64,000 nucleotides of DNA, taken from contig OX246745.1 in the NCBI GenBank assembly GCA_945910005.1, positions 39,336,419 to 39,400,418 on the forward strand. Reading direction: 5' to 3'. The position numbers were made by a program, and so were the translations under genes. This stretch comes from Isoperla grammatica (Eukaryota > Arthropoda > Insecta > Plecoptera > Perlodidae). The notes below the pieces were generated by a model. That model had not been told where the DNA came from and searched no databases. It was given only the letters and a program-made list of their open reading frames with translations. Numbering within the stretch: the stretch's first letter is position 1; every line of letters begins with the position of its first letter. This document shows, in pieces, positions 11,316 through 22,130 of this stretch.

Positions 11316-11323
11316 GTAATCAT

Positions 11324-12571
11324 TAGGGGTGTGCAAGTACTCAAAATTTCAAATTCGAATCGAATATCTCAAATGTTCAAACTTGATTCGAAATTATATT
11401 AATGTGATTTGAAACTCAAACTATTCTAAATCATTCGAACACGTGGTACATTCAATGTACCACAGAACGCGCCACACGCGAGACAGACTGTAATGAACTT
11501 TTTGTTATTATTATTATTATTTATTTACCCAATAACAGACATACATGGTACATAGTACAGTCCAGAAAACATTGGATATAATAGATTAAACCATAGGATT
11601 AACATAAAATGACGACACTACACATACAAGCGGAAATTGATTAATTAATAAAATAAAAACACATTTATAAAATAAAATAAACTAAAATTGAGTTGAAAAT
11701 ACATACAAGCTTCGAACACGTAGTTCAATCAAGTACGTGCCCGACTGTTGTGTACTTCTTTGTTGGCTTCAAACACTTAGTTCAATGAATGCATTACAGA
11801 GAGCCCCAGTGCAGACGAGTGCAGTGAACTACTTTATTGGATCCAATAGCAGGGGTGCAGGCGTACGAGTTCGACCATGATATTCGAAATTTAAAATATA
11901 TATTGTAATTAAAATTTGAAAAAAAATTATCTAAAAAATTTCGTTTTTATTTTTTTAATTTCATTTAATGATGTTGATATTTGGGGTTTTACATCTCATA
12001 TCTTTGCAACGAGGCTAATCAAGACAATGAGTGGGTTATTATGAGGATGAAAAATCACCACATGACATCCATGCCCAAGCCAGGATTCGAACCTGGAACG
12101 CAGAGACCGCGGTTTAGTAGACCAACGCCTAATCTACCTAGGCTAACTGCGCCGGCTTTCATTTAAAAAAAAAATGCCTAGACATTGTAGTAAATAGAAT
12201 TACTTCTAAGCTTCTTATTAGTGGTTTTCACTTGCTCTGAAAACAACTTAAATTTAAGTAATTCAAGTTTTCATACCCTTATTGTGATTTCATTAGCTAA
12301 GCCTTTTTGTTTCTAAATTATTCGTAAGTCCAAGCTCAATCTTATTTTCCTAATCAATCTAAAAAAATTGTTTGAAATATGAGTTTAATCAAAGTGTGTG
12401 CTCAGTTTCGGGCAAGCCAGCCCATGGTGCATTGGCACACCCTTAAAGCAGTAACTGGGCCGAGTCCACTTGCTCGCGGATGAGCGCGCTTGTACTAGCG
12501 GAGGGATTTGCCCAGATGGTCGACCTATAATATTCGATTCGAACTGGAAATCTGTTGTTCGCACACCCCTA
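11324..12571. mobile_element. hAT-type non-autonomous element (TAGGGGTGTGC ends)
   Basis: The left end TAGGGGTGTGCAAGTA and right end ...GCACACCCCTA are inverted, with inverted subterminal TTCGAATCGAATAT. The left 8-bp flank GTAATCAT (11316-11323) matches GTGATCAT at 13081-13088 in 7 of 8 bases. The right copy was displaced by a second hAT insertion at 12577-13077. The interior holds an AT-rich retroelement-like piece (11500-11710) and a tRNA-derived SINE (11969-12156). No transposase is present. Confidence 0.75.
11969..12156 (-). repeat. tRNA-Thr-derived SINE
   Basis: On the minus strand it starts GCCGGCGCAGTTAGCCTAGG (A-box-like), has an anticodon arm GGTCTACTAAACC, a B box GGTTCGAATCC, and a tRNA-unrelated body ending in AACCCCAAATATCAACATCA. 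The related copy at 57788-57966 has loop CTAGTAA (anticodon AGT), pointing to tRNA-Thr as ancestor; here the anticodon has drifted to ACT. The tail (ACGAGGCTAAT...AACCCC) is shared by fragments at 14676, 37255 and 38040, suggesting common LINE machinery. Confidence 0.8.
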
Positions 12572-12576
12572 GTAAT

Positions 12577-13077
12577 TAGGGTTGCCGTTTGATAATCGAT
12601 ATATCGATCGATACGATTATTCGCTGAAACGATCAATAATCGATCAGTCGTCCCGAATCGGTTATCACTATATCGATAATCGGTCGATAATCGAATGGGT
12701 CACCCGGCCGAGATTTTGAATTTACCGCTCGTTCGCTTCCTACGTGTGTGGCGCCTGGCAGCGTAGTATACTGTGGTATAGTAGCTTTGTCTAGTTTCAT
12801 CTTCCATCTCGTGGTACGAGGTCGCCCTCGGAAAGAGTAAAGCATCTTGTAGCATGTACAGCACAATACGGAAATAATAGATTCCCTCCCGAAAACATGT
12901 GCGTATGTGCATGATACAAGGAACTAAACAATATAATCGCAAATGGTCCGCCTCCTATGCGAGAAATAACGTAATTTTGATCCGATTGTCGATCGAACAT
13001 TTTTTTAACTCGATTATCGCGATCGATTTTACTGTCCCGATTATCGATGCTGAAATTCATATCGAACGGCAACCCTA
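12577..13077. mobile_element. hAT-type MITE (TAGGGTTGCCG ends), inserted in another hAT's TSD
   Basis: Inverted termini TAGGGTTGCCGTTTGATAAT / reverse complement ending CGGCAACCCTA. The 8-bp target duplications are CTAGTAAT (12569-12576) and CTAGTGAT (13078-13085), 7 of 8 matching. The arms are rich in ATCGAT/TCGATAATCG repeats that can fold. The core (12700-12960) holds no long frame. A related element lies at 18244-18577. Confidence 0.85.
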
Positions 13078-13088
13078 CTAGTGATCAT

Positions 13089-14838
13089 ATCAGACTTGAC
13101 TGTATTGATTATTTGATTTTTTAATTTTTTGCCAAAATATTTCCCCACTAAAGCATGGACTGTGATCAGATATTTTATTCATATTTCATTATTTTCTTCA
13201 CATTTGCAACCCCCCTTTATCAGCCGACCATGGACTGGAACTAAATGGGTACAGTACCTGACGAAATAAAAGTCTTTACTTCTCATTGGGATACACATTG
13301 ATAAATCTAATATTATCAAACTAAAATCGTAATTGTAAAATTGATATTATTTATGTCCCTGGTCAGTGGTCACCTATTCAAGAAAACATTATCGTTGAGA
13401 GAAAAAATACGTGGGTTAACCTGTCTTGTCTGCCGGCTGACGGCCGAACCCAGTTAGCCAATCCATTATACCTTTGCTAGCCAAGTCAGTGTGAGCTGTT
13501 TATAACTGACGTGCACATCTTTTAAGTTTATGCTGACATTTGTGCCATCAACATTCAAAAATAGGTACAGCAGTTGGTCTGCTAGGAAAGAAATGGGTAA
13601 AATGTGTTATTCAGTGTAAAGAATTTGTGCTATATTTGTAATTTGTTACTAATTGTTTTGTTGACCAAGTGATTATAAAACTTCCAGTTTGAAAAAAAAT
13701 TGTATTTATAAGTGTGTGTTTCAATAGTGGGTGTAAATATGTTGTACATATGTCAGTGTACAGCAATTATCTGTGGCAAAACACTATGTGAGAATAGGTT
13801 TTATTTTAACTTGATCTCTCCTAAATATTATGTGTATATTGGTAGTGACATTACTTTAGGCCTAATTATATTGCTTAGTTATCTTATATCACACCACATG
13901 TGGCTCTTATTGTAGCCTAATTATCTTGTATGCAAGCATGGCCGGTTTGAAGGGTGTGTGCCCTGTTCCCACCCACAGGGCACCTAACATATGATCTGGT
14001 ATAGGTCTACGCAATGTTTTTAATGTAACATAAATATGTAGTCTCTTCTTTTGTTGTAATTTTCCAAAAATGTTATCAGAATTATCATATACATTTTAGG
14101 CTATAGGGCCTAAACAAGTCTGATAAGTTAGATATGTGTTGGAAGTTGCTTATCCAATTGGGGGTGTTTGGAGATTTAAAAACACACTACTTTTGGTTTG
14201 GTGGTACCAACTAGCACCAGCAGAATTGGTTATGGCAATCAACATTAGCTGAAAAAGTGCAAGATTTACACTAAAACCGAAGCTTAAGTAGGGGGCATTC
14301 ATAAATAACCGAATCCTCGACGTGCCTTGATTGGTACGAAAATGTACACGTTATAGTTTTTCTATTGTTAGGCCTAATTGTTTAGTAGTGACCTGTGTGT
14401 TTACTCGCTGAGGCAAAAGAAATTCAAATTTTCGGCCCAGGGAAGAATTTGTGCATACTAAACTAAAGAGAGTAAAGACGATCCTTATCTCAATTCACAT
14501 CGTTCCGCGCTACAGGTGGATCTCACCACTTGTTTAGGAACCGATCAAACAACGTGTTCGACAAGAAAGAGGAGGCTTCAAATTTTCGTTTATTTTTCAT
14601 TTTTTCTTAAAACATGAATCAATATGTATTTACCAATTTGTTACACTAATGTTGGTCCGCTTCCTTCTCCTACCTCTCAATTAGCCATTGTTGCACAAAT
14701 ATGAGACGTTAAGCCCCATTAATCAATCAACCACAATTACACAAATCCCCGTATCTCTTGAAACCTGCCATGCTGCACTTTACACAACAACCATTTCACA
14801 ACTGTTTCCCTATTAGGGAAGTACTAACTACACCTTCA
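13089..14838. other. Intergenic stretch, no gene recognised
   Basis: AT-rich sequence with no convincing exon. The only recognisable piece is a retroposon tail at 14676-14730, annotated separately. Repeated TAGGCCTA-like words occur, as elsewhere in the window. Confidence 0.5.
14676..14730 (+). repeat. Retroposon 3' tail ending in AATC repeats
   Basis: CAATTAGCCATTGTTGCACA, then ATATGAGACGTTAAGCCCCA followed by TTAATCAATCAA. The same tail ends the retroposon at 37749-38125, which has a clear target duplication. This is a 5'-truncated copy. Confidence 0.65.
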
Positions 14839-15452
14839 ACAAACAAAGCTATACAGAATACACAAGGAGTCCTTGACAGTCGTTTGAAACACTAAGCAGT
14901 CCGCCTCCCTTGACATTGTTATTTGAACTGAGCCACTGACTGACTGTGTGTCTTGATTGTCTTGGACAAACAAAGCTATACGGAATACACAAGGAGTCCT
15001 TGACAGTCGTTTGAAACACTAAGCAGTCCGCCTCCCTTGACACTGTTATTTGAACTGAGCCACTGACTGACTGTGTGTCTTGATTGTCTTGGACAAACAA
15101 AGCTATACGGAATACACAAGGAGTCCTTGACAGTCGTTTGAAACACTAAGCAGTCCGCCTCCCTTGACACTGTTATTTGAACTGAGCCACTGACTGACTG
15201 TGTGTCTTGATTGTCTTGGACAAACAAAGCTATACGGAATACACAAGGAGTCCTTGACAGTCGTTTGAAACACTAAGCAGTCCGCCTCCCTTGACACTGT
15301 TATTTGAACTGAGCCACTGACTGACTGTGTGTCTTGATTGTCTTGGACAAACAAAGCTATACGGAATACACAAGGAGTCCTTGACAGTCGTTTGAAACAC
15401 TAAGCAGTCCGCCTCCCTTGACACTGTTATTTGAACTGAGCCACTGACTGAC
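14839..15452. repeat. 127-bp minisatellite, ~4.8 copies
   Basis: The unit contains AAAGCTATACGGAATACACA and AGCAGTCCGCCTCCCTTGAC and recurs exactly every 127 bp with very few substitutions (first unit: ACAGAATACAC for ACGGAATACAC, and ATTGTT for ACTGTT). The near identity suggests recent amplification. 127 is not a multiple of three, and the frames it opens on the minus strand are by-products. Confidence 0.95.
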
Positions 15453-16531
15453 GTGTTGGGGCTAACGTCTCTGAAAACGCCGCGTCACTGAGAAACAAAT
15501 CACTCCTTTAACAACATGAAAAGCCAGAGTACTCACCTTCAAGGGGGATTTCTTTATTCATTAAAATTAAATTTGTGATAAGGTTGAAAAAGAAAAATCA
15601 AGATTCTTCTTCTACTGCTAAACTAAAATATAAATGTAATGTATATAATATATAATAAATAAATGCATATCAGCGCGTAAATTGAACAATCAATGTATTT
15701 AGTAGAATAGCATTTACTTGAAGAATCGAAAAATACCCGAATTCCCAAAACAACTCCAAGCCTCCGAGTACTGAACTCCGGTAACCTAGATACCCGATAT
15801 GCCACCCCTAATAACGAGAGTAATATTTGTAATAAGTAAAACAATTTTCATTACGATCGTCGTAATAAATCAGTCTACAATCTGTAAATGTAAGAACTAA
15901 AGCCCCGCATTCACATATTGACCGAAGTCATCCTTTTAGTTAGAGCTGCAATCAGGATTGCCGACCACAAATAATCTATTGACGGACCACATGTCCCTAG
16001 CTTGTTAACCACTGCGCAATGGCAATACACTGGTATGCACTATACTGACTAACGAATTGATTCGTTTGATATTACGTCTTCTCTTCGGTCCTGTTGTTGA
16101 TATTTTATATTCGTTATTACATGTTCAAATTATTACTGTCACTACCAAAGAAATAATGTGGATTAGAAAGGGTTGTGTCCACTGTAAACCAGGACCAAGA
16201 GCAATTTATGGTAGCACGCCACTACTCGCACCATTATATGTCGTTTGTGGAGCACCTTTTTACAGTTATGTTCTACTCTGGGCAGTTGCCCCCTCCTGAA
16301 ATATATTCCTGTGTATGCCACTGCGTGCTGGAACTTACATGTTAGCAATCTTTTCTCTTCCAACAATAATTTCGGTTAGTGAACACTTACAGACATTCCA
16401 GGCAAATTTTGGCCTCTATTTGGCACACGATAATGGCATGATCTCTTGCAAGTAAAGAAGGGAGTTAAGCCTACTAATTTATTTCTTGTATAGAATGTTA
16501 GTTTTCTAACCTAAAAGGTATTTTTTTAGTG
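15453..16531. other. Intergenic stretch, no gene recognised
   Basis: AT-rich sequence without recognisable exons or paired repeats that I could delimit. Confidence 0.4.
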
Positions 16532-16539
16532 CCTATAAC

Positions 16540-17158
16540 TAGAGGTGTTTGTAAATGGTGTTATGTTTTCTTAAATTTCGTTTATAGATTTAATAATTTC
16601 GATGTTATGGCGGTGTTATGCTTTTTGGGAGATTTTCTACTGTAAATTTCACCAGAAATATGTTTAAATTAAAAAGGAATTTTAATGTAATTTAATTTAT
16701 TTGAATTGTATGTACAAACTAGTACTAGTTAATACGAAGTGTATTAATATTACCATTGCCTGTGTTTGTCTAGTGTGTCTTTACGGTCGAATTATAGGCG
16801 GCAGTCACAACACATAAGAATCTTCTTGTCTGTCACGTAAAATCCCTCAGAATTGTACTCGTTTGCTCTGCTTGTTGCCAAATTTCAGCAAAAATAAATC
16901 GTTGATCTTCTTAACGAATTCATCATTATAATGAAAAATTTAATTTTTTAAAAGAGATTTCGATCGAGATTTCGTGTTATTTCGCTCTTTAATACAAATT
17001 TCGATGTTATGACTGGAAATTGACGGATTTCGCGAATTTTCGCGGTGAAATTTTGATGTTTTAAAGGTGCCTATCCACAGATATACACTTTGTTTATCTC
17101 CCCCTTCTTTATCAACACTTTTCGCGATTTCGCGGTCCGCGAAAAACAAACACCTCTA
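16540..17158. mobile_element. hAT-type MITE (TAGAGGTGTTTG ends)
   Basis: Inverted ends TAGAGGTGTTTGT and ACAAACACCTCTA, with an exact 8-bp target duplication CCTATAAC at 16532-16539 and 17159-17166. The interior has TTTCG/CGAAAT-rich subterminal repeats and no transposase. Confidence 0.88.
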
Positions 17159-17259
17159 CCTATAACTCATTAAAATACTCCAAACACACCCTAAATATCA
17201 GACATTTTTCTGAGGCTATGTGCCCCAGACCCACATAAGCTGAGGGGCTTTCCCCCCAG

Positions 17260-17710
17260 ACCCCCCTAGGGACGGATACCTCTACGTCAAAAACCGCACA
17301 AAATCTTCATTTTTAAATTATATCTCAAGAATGGAATTTGAAATCCAAAATCTGAATAAATAAATAAAAAATAAATAAATTCACATTTAGAGTCTACCCA
17401 CTCAGTAACTAAACTGATCTGCAGTGGGGGCCCGCACTGTGGTTTGGTAAGCCCTACATACTGAATGCTCTAAATTGTGTCTTACATTATAATCAGTATG
17501 GTTTTTATTTTTTATTAATTGTATTACTAATTATCGATTTAATAATCAAAACAACTGCGCTAATGTTATATTTAATTCAGTCTGTAGGGCTTAACAAAAC
17601 ACAGTCCACTGTTGACTCAGATTTTCGATTTTGTGTTGCAATCTTGAAATATAATTAAAAACTTAAACTTGTCTGTTGTTTTTGACGTAGATGTACCCTT
17701 TGCTCTTAAG
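17260..17710. repeat. Inverted-repeat (foldback) sequence
   Basis: CCTCTACGTCAAAAAC near 17278-17293 pairs with GTTTTTGACGTAG near 17678-17692, and GGTTTGGTAAGCCCTACA (17442) pairs with TGTAGGGCTTAACAAAACAC (17583). The arms are imperfect. A 65-bp stretch inside (17362-17427) recurs inverted at 22050-22125. Right of it, a ~50-bp tandem pair (GTACCCTTYGCTCTTAAGTT at 17694 and 17742) is present. Confidence 0.6.
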
Positions 17711-18243
17711 TTAGAGGTTTGCCCATGCCACTGTGCACATGTACCCTTCGCTCTTAAGTTAGAGGTTTGCCCACAAATGGGCACAGGGCATCAGATACTC
17801 TGGACTGGCCCTGTATGCAAGGCATTCACTGTATTGTAGTTTTATATGTGCATAGCTAAGTTGCAAGTAGGGTGTATGCTCATTTTACTTGCAATTAATG
17901 GAACACCATACTTTTAAACTAGGCTATATTATTAATGTATCCAATAAGTGCATACATTTGTAAAATAAGTACACGTATGTCAAATAACTATAAATGTGTG
18001 TGTTGAATGGAATTGGTGTGTTACCTCCTTCCACTTGATTCAGGGCATTCTTCATGGCAATACTATGTCTTGTGTATGTTCTGTGGAACACTAGGAGGGT
18101 TTGGGTGGATATTATATCAATAGTATCAGGTTTCAATTGCATTCCATATCTTGGGACAAACCAACTTCCTGTAAGTTTGGATATTGAACTGATTCCTGTT
18201 ATTTTTTACATTCACTTGTGTATAGCCATCCAATAGTGTCATA

Positions 18244-18577
18244 AGGGTTGCTGCCAATTATCGATTATTAGATGATTGATCGACTATTGATATTAAGTTT
18301 TTGGTTGATTAATCGATTGGGCTAAGCCCATTAGTTAGGACATCCCTTTTTGTCTTCGCTCGCCAACACGGAAAACAAACGGGCATGTGTGAGCGAACGG
18401 AACAAAGACTGCCCATTTTACTTGTTTATTGATTTTGAAACTTTCGAAACTATTGATTTTTATTATTTTTGATTAATCGATTACTATTGATTATCAATCA
18501 TGTCTTCCAACATCGATTAATAATCGAATGACAATTTCGATTATCGATTATTAAAACTGGCATCAAACGGCAACCCC
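18244..18577. mobile_element. hAT-like MITE related to 12577-13077
   Basis: Left end GGGTTGCTGCCAATTATCGA and right end (reverse complement) GGGGTTGCCGTTTGATGCC, with ATCGATTATTAATCG-type inverted arms. It shares the GGGTTGCCGTTTGAT terminus with the element at 12577-13077. No clear 8-bp target duplication is seen, so the boundaries are approximate. Confidence 0.65.
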
Positions 18578-19594
18578 AGCATGCATTGTGTTACGAGCAC
18601 ATTAGTCGGTGCTCTTCTGCCAACAAAACTGCATTTGTTTAATATGTACGATGGTTCAGTGTTTTGAGAAGCACGCTTTTATAAAGATTCTAAATTACCC
18701 ACAGTAACTGGCAGAAGACGGAGGTCTCCAAAGAGATTTTAGTCGCTCGGAACATTTTCTAGAGAAATTGTCATTAAAAGGATAATTTCAAAAATAATTT
18801 AAAAAGAAAGGGTGAAGAGACCACTAAAGTTGCTAAAGTTGGCCCAACGTAAGTCCTATAGTATCATGCTAACAAAATAGCTAACTCATAGCACTGACTT
18901 AAAGCCCCAGTTTTGGTTTGGTAAAGGTGCCCTTCAATAAATCAGATAACAAATAAAAAAAATTGAGCACAAATTTTATTGAGAATGGTTGAACCATTTG
19001 GGCAGTAAGGCTGTTACTTCCCTAGCTGTGACGTCACAGCAGGGCAGCAAGGCCTCACTCATGGTAGATAGGATCTGAGATCAATTGATACTACTCATGC
19101 CATCATAGAGATAGCCCTTGGATCCATGTTACCTTGGGACAGCCTCAAGATGGGTCTGTCTGTCTGGGTGAATCAGTTGGTGGTAGTACGACATACAACA
19201 CATACTCAATGTATATCAATCGGTATTGGAAATGATACTTTACGAAAATAGCATTCTATCGTTAATGTTAAAAGCTAAACGAAAAGTATGTCTCTATATT
19301 TTTTGCTGCCTGTTATTTAAACTAGCACACTACTTTTGAAAAAAATTATGCATTTCTGCATACATTTGTTCTGAATGTCTTCATGTGCCATATTCCCTGG
19401 ATTTTGATATATGAGGGGTTATAACATTTAATTTTCAACACCAAAGATCCTACTGCTTCTGAGGAACTTAATTCACACTCATTATTTTGTAGCTCATTTG
19501 CAGGAATACAGTTATTATATTTAACTCGGAACAAAACAGGCTATTGTTCATTTCATAACTCAAATTCTTGATCACAAAAGACTAAAGAGTACTG
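18578..19594. other. Intergenic stretch, no gene recognised
   Basis: No exon, RNA gene or repeat pair that I can support. Confidence 0.4.
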
Positions 19595-20439
19595 CAGGGC
19601 GATCCTCTAAGGTCCATGGTAAATTTAACGCCCGTTTTGGACGTTACGAGCCTTACCGCATTGAGTTAGCGATTCTCTACCGTGTTTTATAGACAAAGAT
19701 CGTTACCACCTACGTTAAAAGTAGCGCGCTCCATATACCCCTGCCTTTAGACGTGCGATAAGAAAACATGGCGGACTTTTCAAGCCGTCTCATGTTCACT
19801 TCAGCTTTTTAACTAATTGATTATAGAAATTTGTTGTGTGTATCGATACAAATATACAATATTTATATTTAAAAATATGTGTATGAGTAAGGAAATATAA
19901 TTTGTAGTTATGTAACAAAAGTCTAGAAGTAATTTTGTATCATAACCCTACTTTCCTAGTTTGGCCGTGCTGTCACGGCAAGTAGGGTAGGCCTAGAACC
20001 CTAGACCTAGTTATAAGTTCAAACACTAGGTTCGTTTGATTTGCTACACCTTTTATACTCTTTGCACTCACTCCATGTTATTTCATGGGATACATGGCAT
20101 AAAGTACAAAAGGTGGCAGTAAATCAAACGAACCCTAATGCTACAATATGCGCAAACTGTGCAGAAGGTGTTTGGAAATCAAACGCACCCAATGGCAAAC
20201 GTTCCATTTATTCACGCGTTGTAATTGGTTAACTTTCTATAGTGTACACAGCCGTCTCGAAAACATACACAAACTAATATATAACAGGCGCTGCTCTGCT
20301 GCAACGGCTACATCCTTTCGATACGGTTATCGAACGTTATGAAATGGTAGTTGGGAATCGCGCGGTAGCTTATCGTGTGGTAGGTTTAACACAAGTGTCG
20401 TTAAAGTTAAATTTACCGCGCATCTTAGAGAATCTGCTG
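19595..20439. mobile_element. Inverted-repeat DNA element with a nested MITE
   Basis: CAGGGCGATCCTCTAAGGTC...GGTAAATTTAACG at the left pairs with the reverse complement of CGTTAAAGTTAAATTTACCG...CTTAGAGAATCTG at the right. The core includes AACATGGCGGAC near 19767 and the MITE at 20029-20134. No transposase is seen. Confidence 0.6.
20029..20134. mobile_element. 106-bp MITE (GGTTCGTTTGATTT ends)
   Basis: Nearly the whole sequence is an inverted repeat: GGTTCGTTTGATTTGCTACA at the left against the reverse complement of GGTGGCAGTAAATCAAACGA at the right. CTA flanks both ends. A degenerate third arm (AAATCAAACGCACCC) follows at about 20176. The terminus is related to the MITE at 55415-55540. Confidence 0.75.
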
Positions 20440-20845
20440 AAAGCTGATGTAAGAACCACACACATCCAATACTCGCCCATTGATAAAACATGTTTGCTTA
20501 TTCAGTTATGTATTCCTATCAAAAATGATTTTATTGACTTTTTTTATTTATGTCTTGCAAAATAGCAACAAAAATTAGCGCGATTTTTTCATATTTTTGT
20601 GCTACTGTTACTACTAAAATCTGCGTCTCTTATCGTCTATGAAAGCATGCTACTGGTTTACTAATGATAAAAAGTAGCATGAGGCAGTAGTATTAATGCA
20701 TTCTTCTTAGCTTTATCGTAACTCTGGGTGTGGTTTACATTAAAACAAACTAAACAGTTTTATTAAAATAGTATTGACCATACAAAATGTTCGAAAGTCA
20801 AAACTCAAAACTCTGAACCAATGTTTCTCTGTATTACATTAATAT

Positions 20846-21851
20846 CGGATTCAAACGGGTGTCCATCAACTTTGAAACATCACAAACAAATAACTAATAA
20901 GTACCTATGCCACATAGAGAAAAACCAACCACCATTAATTGAAGCATTCTTTTGACATTCATACTAAACTACTGCTAACTGCCTCAAAATAGCACTTTTT
21001 TGCAATTCCCGATCTTTCGAATTTTCCTACCACAATACCGCTGGAGATATCAAAATGAGACTTTACAGTTATTCAAAATAATATAATGGAAATATAATTT
21101 TCATTTATTCATAATTGTTAATAAAAATGTAATTAATTAATTAGGATTTTTACTAATAACTAGTACCATGGAAATAGTGGACGAATAGAAATTGCACAAA
21201 AATGATATAAATAAATATGCATAAAAATATTAGTAGGCATTAGGAAAAAAATCCATGAAATCAAAATGGACTCTGTGATTTCAAGTAAATAATTAACTTC
21301 TGAGATGTGACATGGCATTCTCGTCTCTCGAAGCACACAATATTTAATTGTTTTCTTAAAATCACCGATTTCACTTGATTCCATGAAACATTTTTCTAAT
21401 ACTATTTTAATATATAGTATTAAGTAATTTGTGTGCAAGGTCTATTCATCCACTAATAAGTAATTACAGGATATTAATAATTAGTGAAAATTCGAATTAA
21501 ATAATTCCACGTTAATCAACAATTATAAATAAATTAGAATTATATTTTCATTATACCATTATATTACTTTAAAAAAAAAACTGTTAACTCTTATTTTGAT
21601 ATATTGAGTGGTACCATTGTGGTAAGAAAATTCTGAAGATCGGGAATTGTAGAAAAGTGCTATTTTGAGGCAGTTTGCTTTATATAAAGCACTGTAGTGA
21701 CAAACACAGCATAAAACACTATAAAAGTAGTTTATTATGATTGTCAAAAGAACACTTCAATTTATGGTGGTTTGGGTTTTTCTGTGTGTGGTGTACTTAT
21801 TTGTTTGTGATGTTTCAAAGTCGAGGGACACAGACACACCTTTTGAATCCG
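20846..21851. mobile_element. Long-TIR foldback element (~1 kb)
   Basis: Arms of roughly 220-280 bp pair: GGATTCAAACGGGTGTCC...ACTTTGAAACATCACAAACA at the left with its inverted partner ending TTTGAATCC at 21850, and CTGCCTCAAAATAGCACTTT with AAAGTGCTATTTTGAGGCAG. The AT-rich centre (21070-21580) also folds (ATAATGGAAATATAATTTTC with its inverse). No coding. Confidence 0.8.
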
Positions 21852-22009
21852 TTAATAGTATTGAAATTATTTAGTTTTTTTAGGTGAATTGAGTTGTAAA
21901 AGATACCACATGACAGCTTAAGTAATTTTAAGTAACATTATGTGTAATGTAATATAATAATGGGATTTGTTTCAAACAGTAAATACTTGAGCTCCACAGT
22001 TACAGTGTA

Positions 22010-22130
22010 GCTTTAGCTAGCTAAACCAAAGTGAAGTGGGGGACTTTAAATTAAAGTCCCCCACTGCAAATCAGTTTTAGTTACTGAGTGGGTAGACTCT
22101 AAATGTGAATTTATTTATTTATTTTATTCG
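22010..22130 (-). repeat. Inverted copy of a fragment at 17362-17427
   Basis: GTTACTGAGTGGGTAGACTC, TAAATGTGAATTTATTTATT and AAGTCCCCCACTGCAAATCA are the reverse complement of sequence near 17365-17425, about 4.7 kb away. It is a dispersed repeat of unknown class. Confidence 0.6.

Noticed and set aside
14849..15424. 83-codon repeated frames on - in the 127-bp array
   Set aside because: Minisatellite by-products with identical text in successive copies.
19595..20439. AACATGGCGGAC as a host promoter/start
   Set aside because: It lies within an inverted-repeat element and no exon follows.
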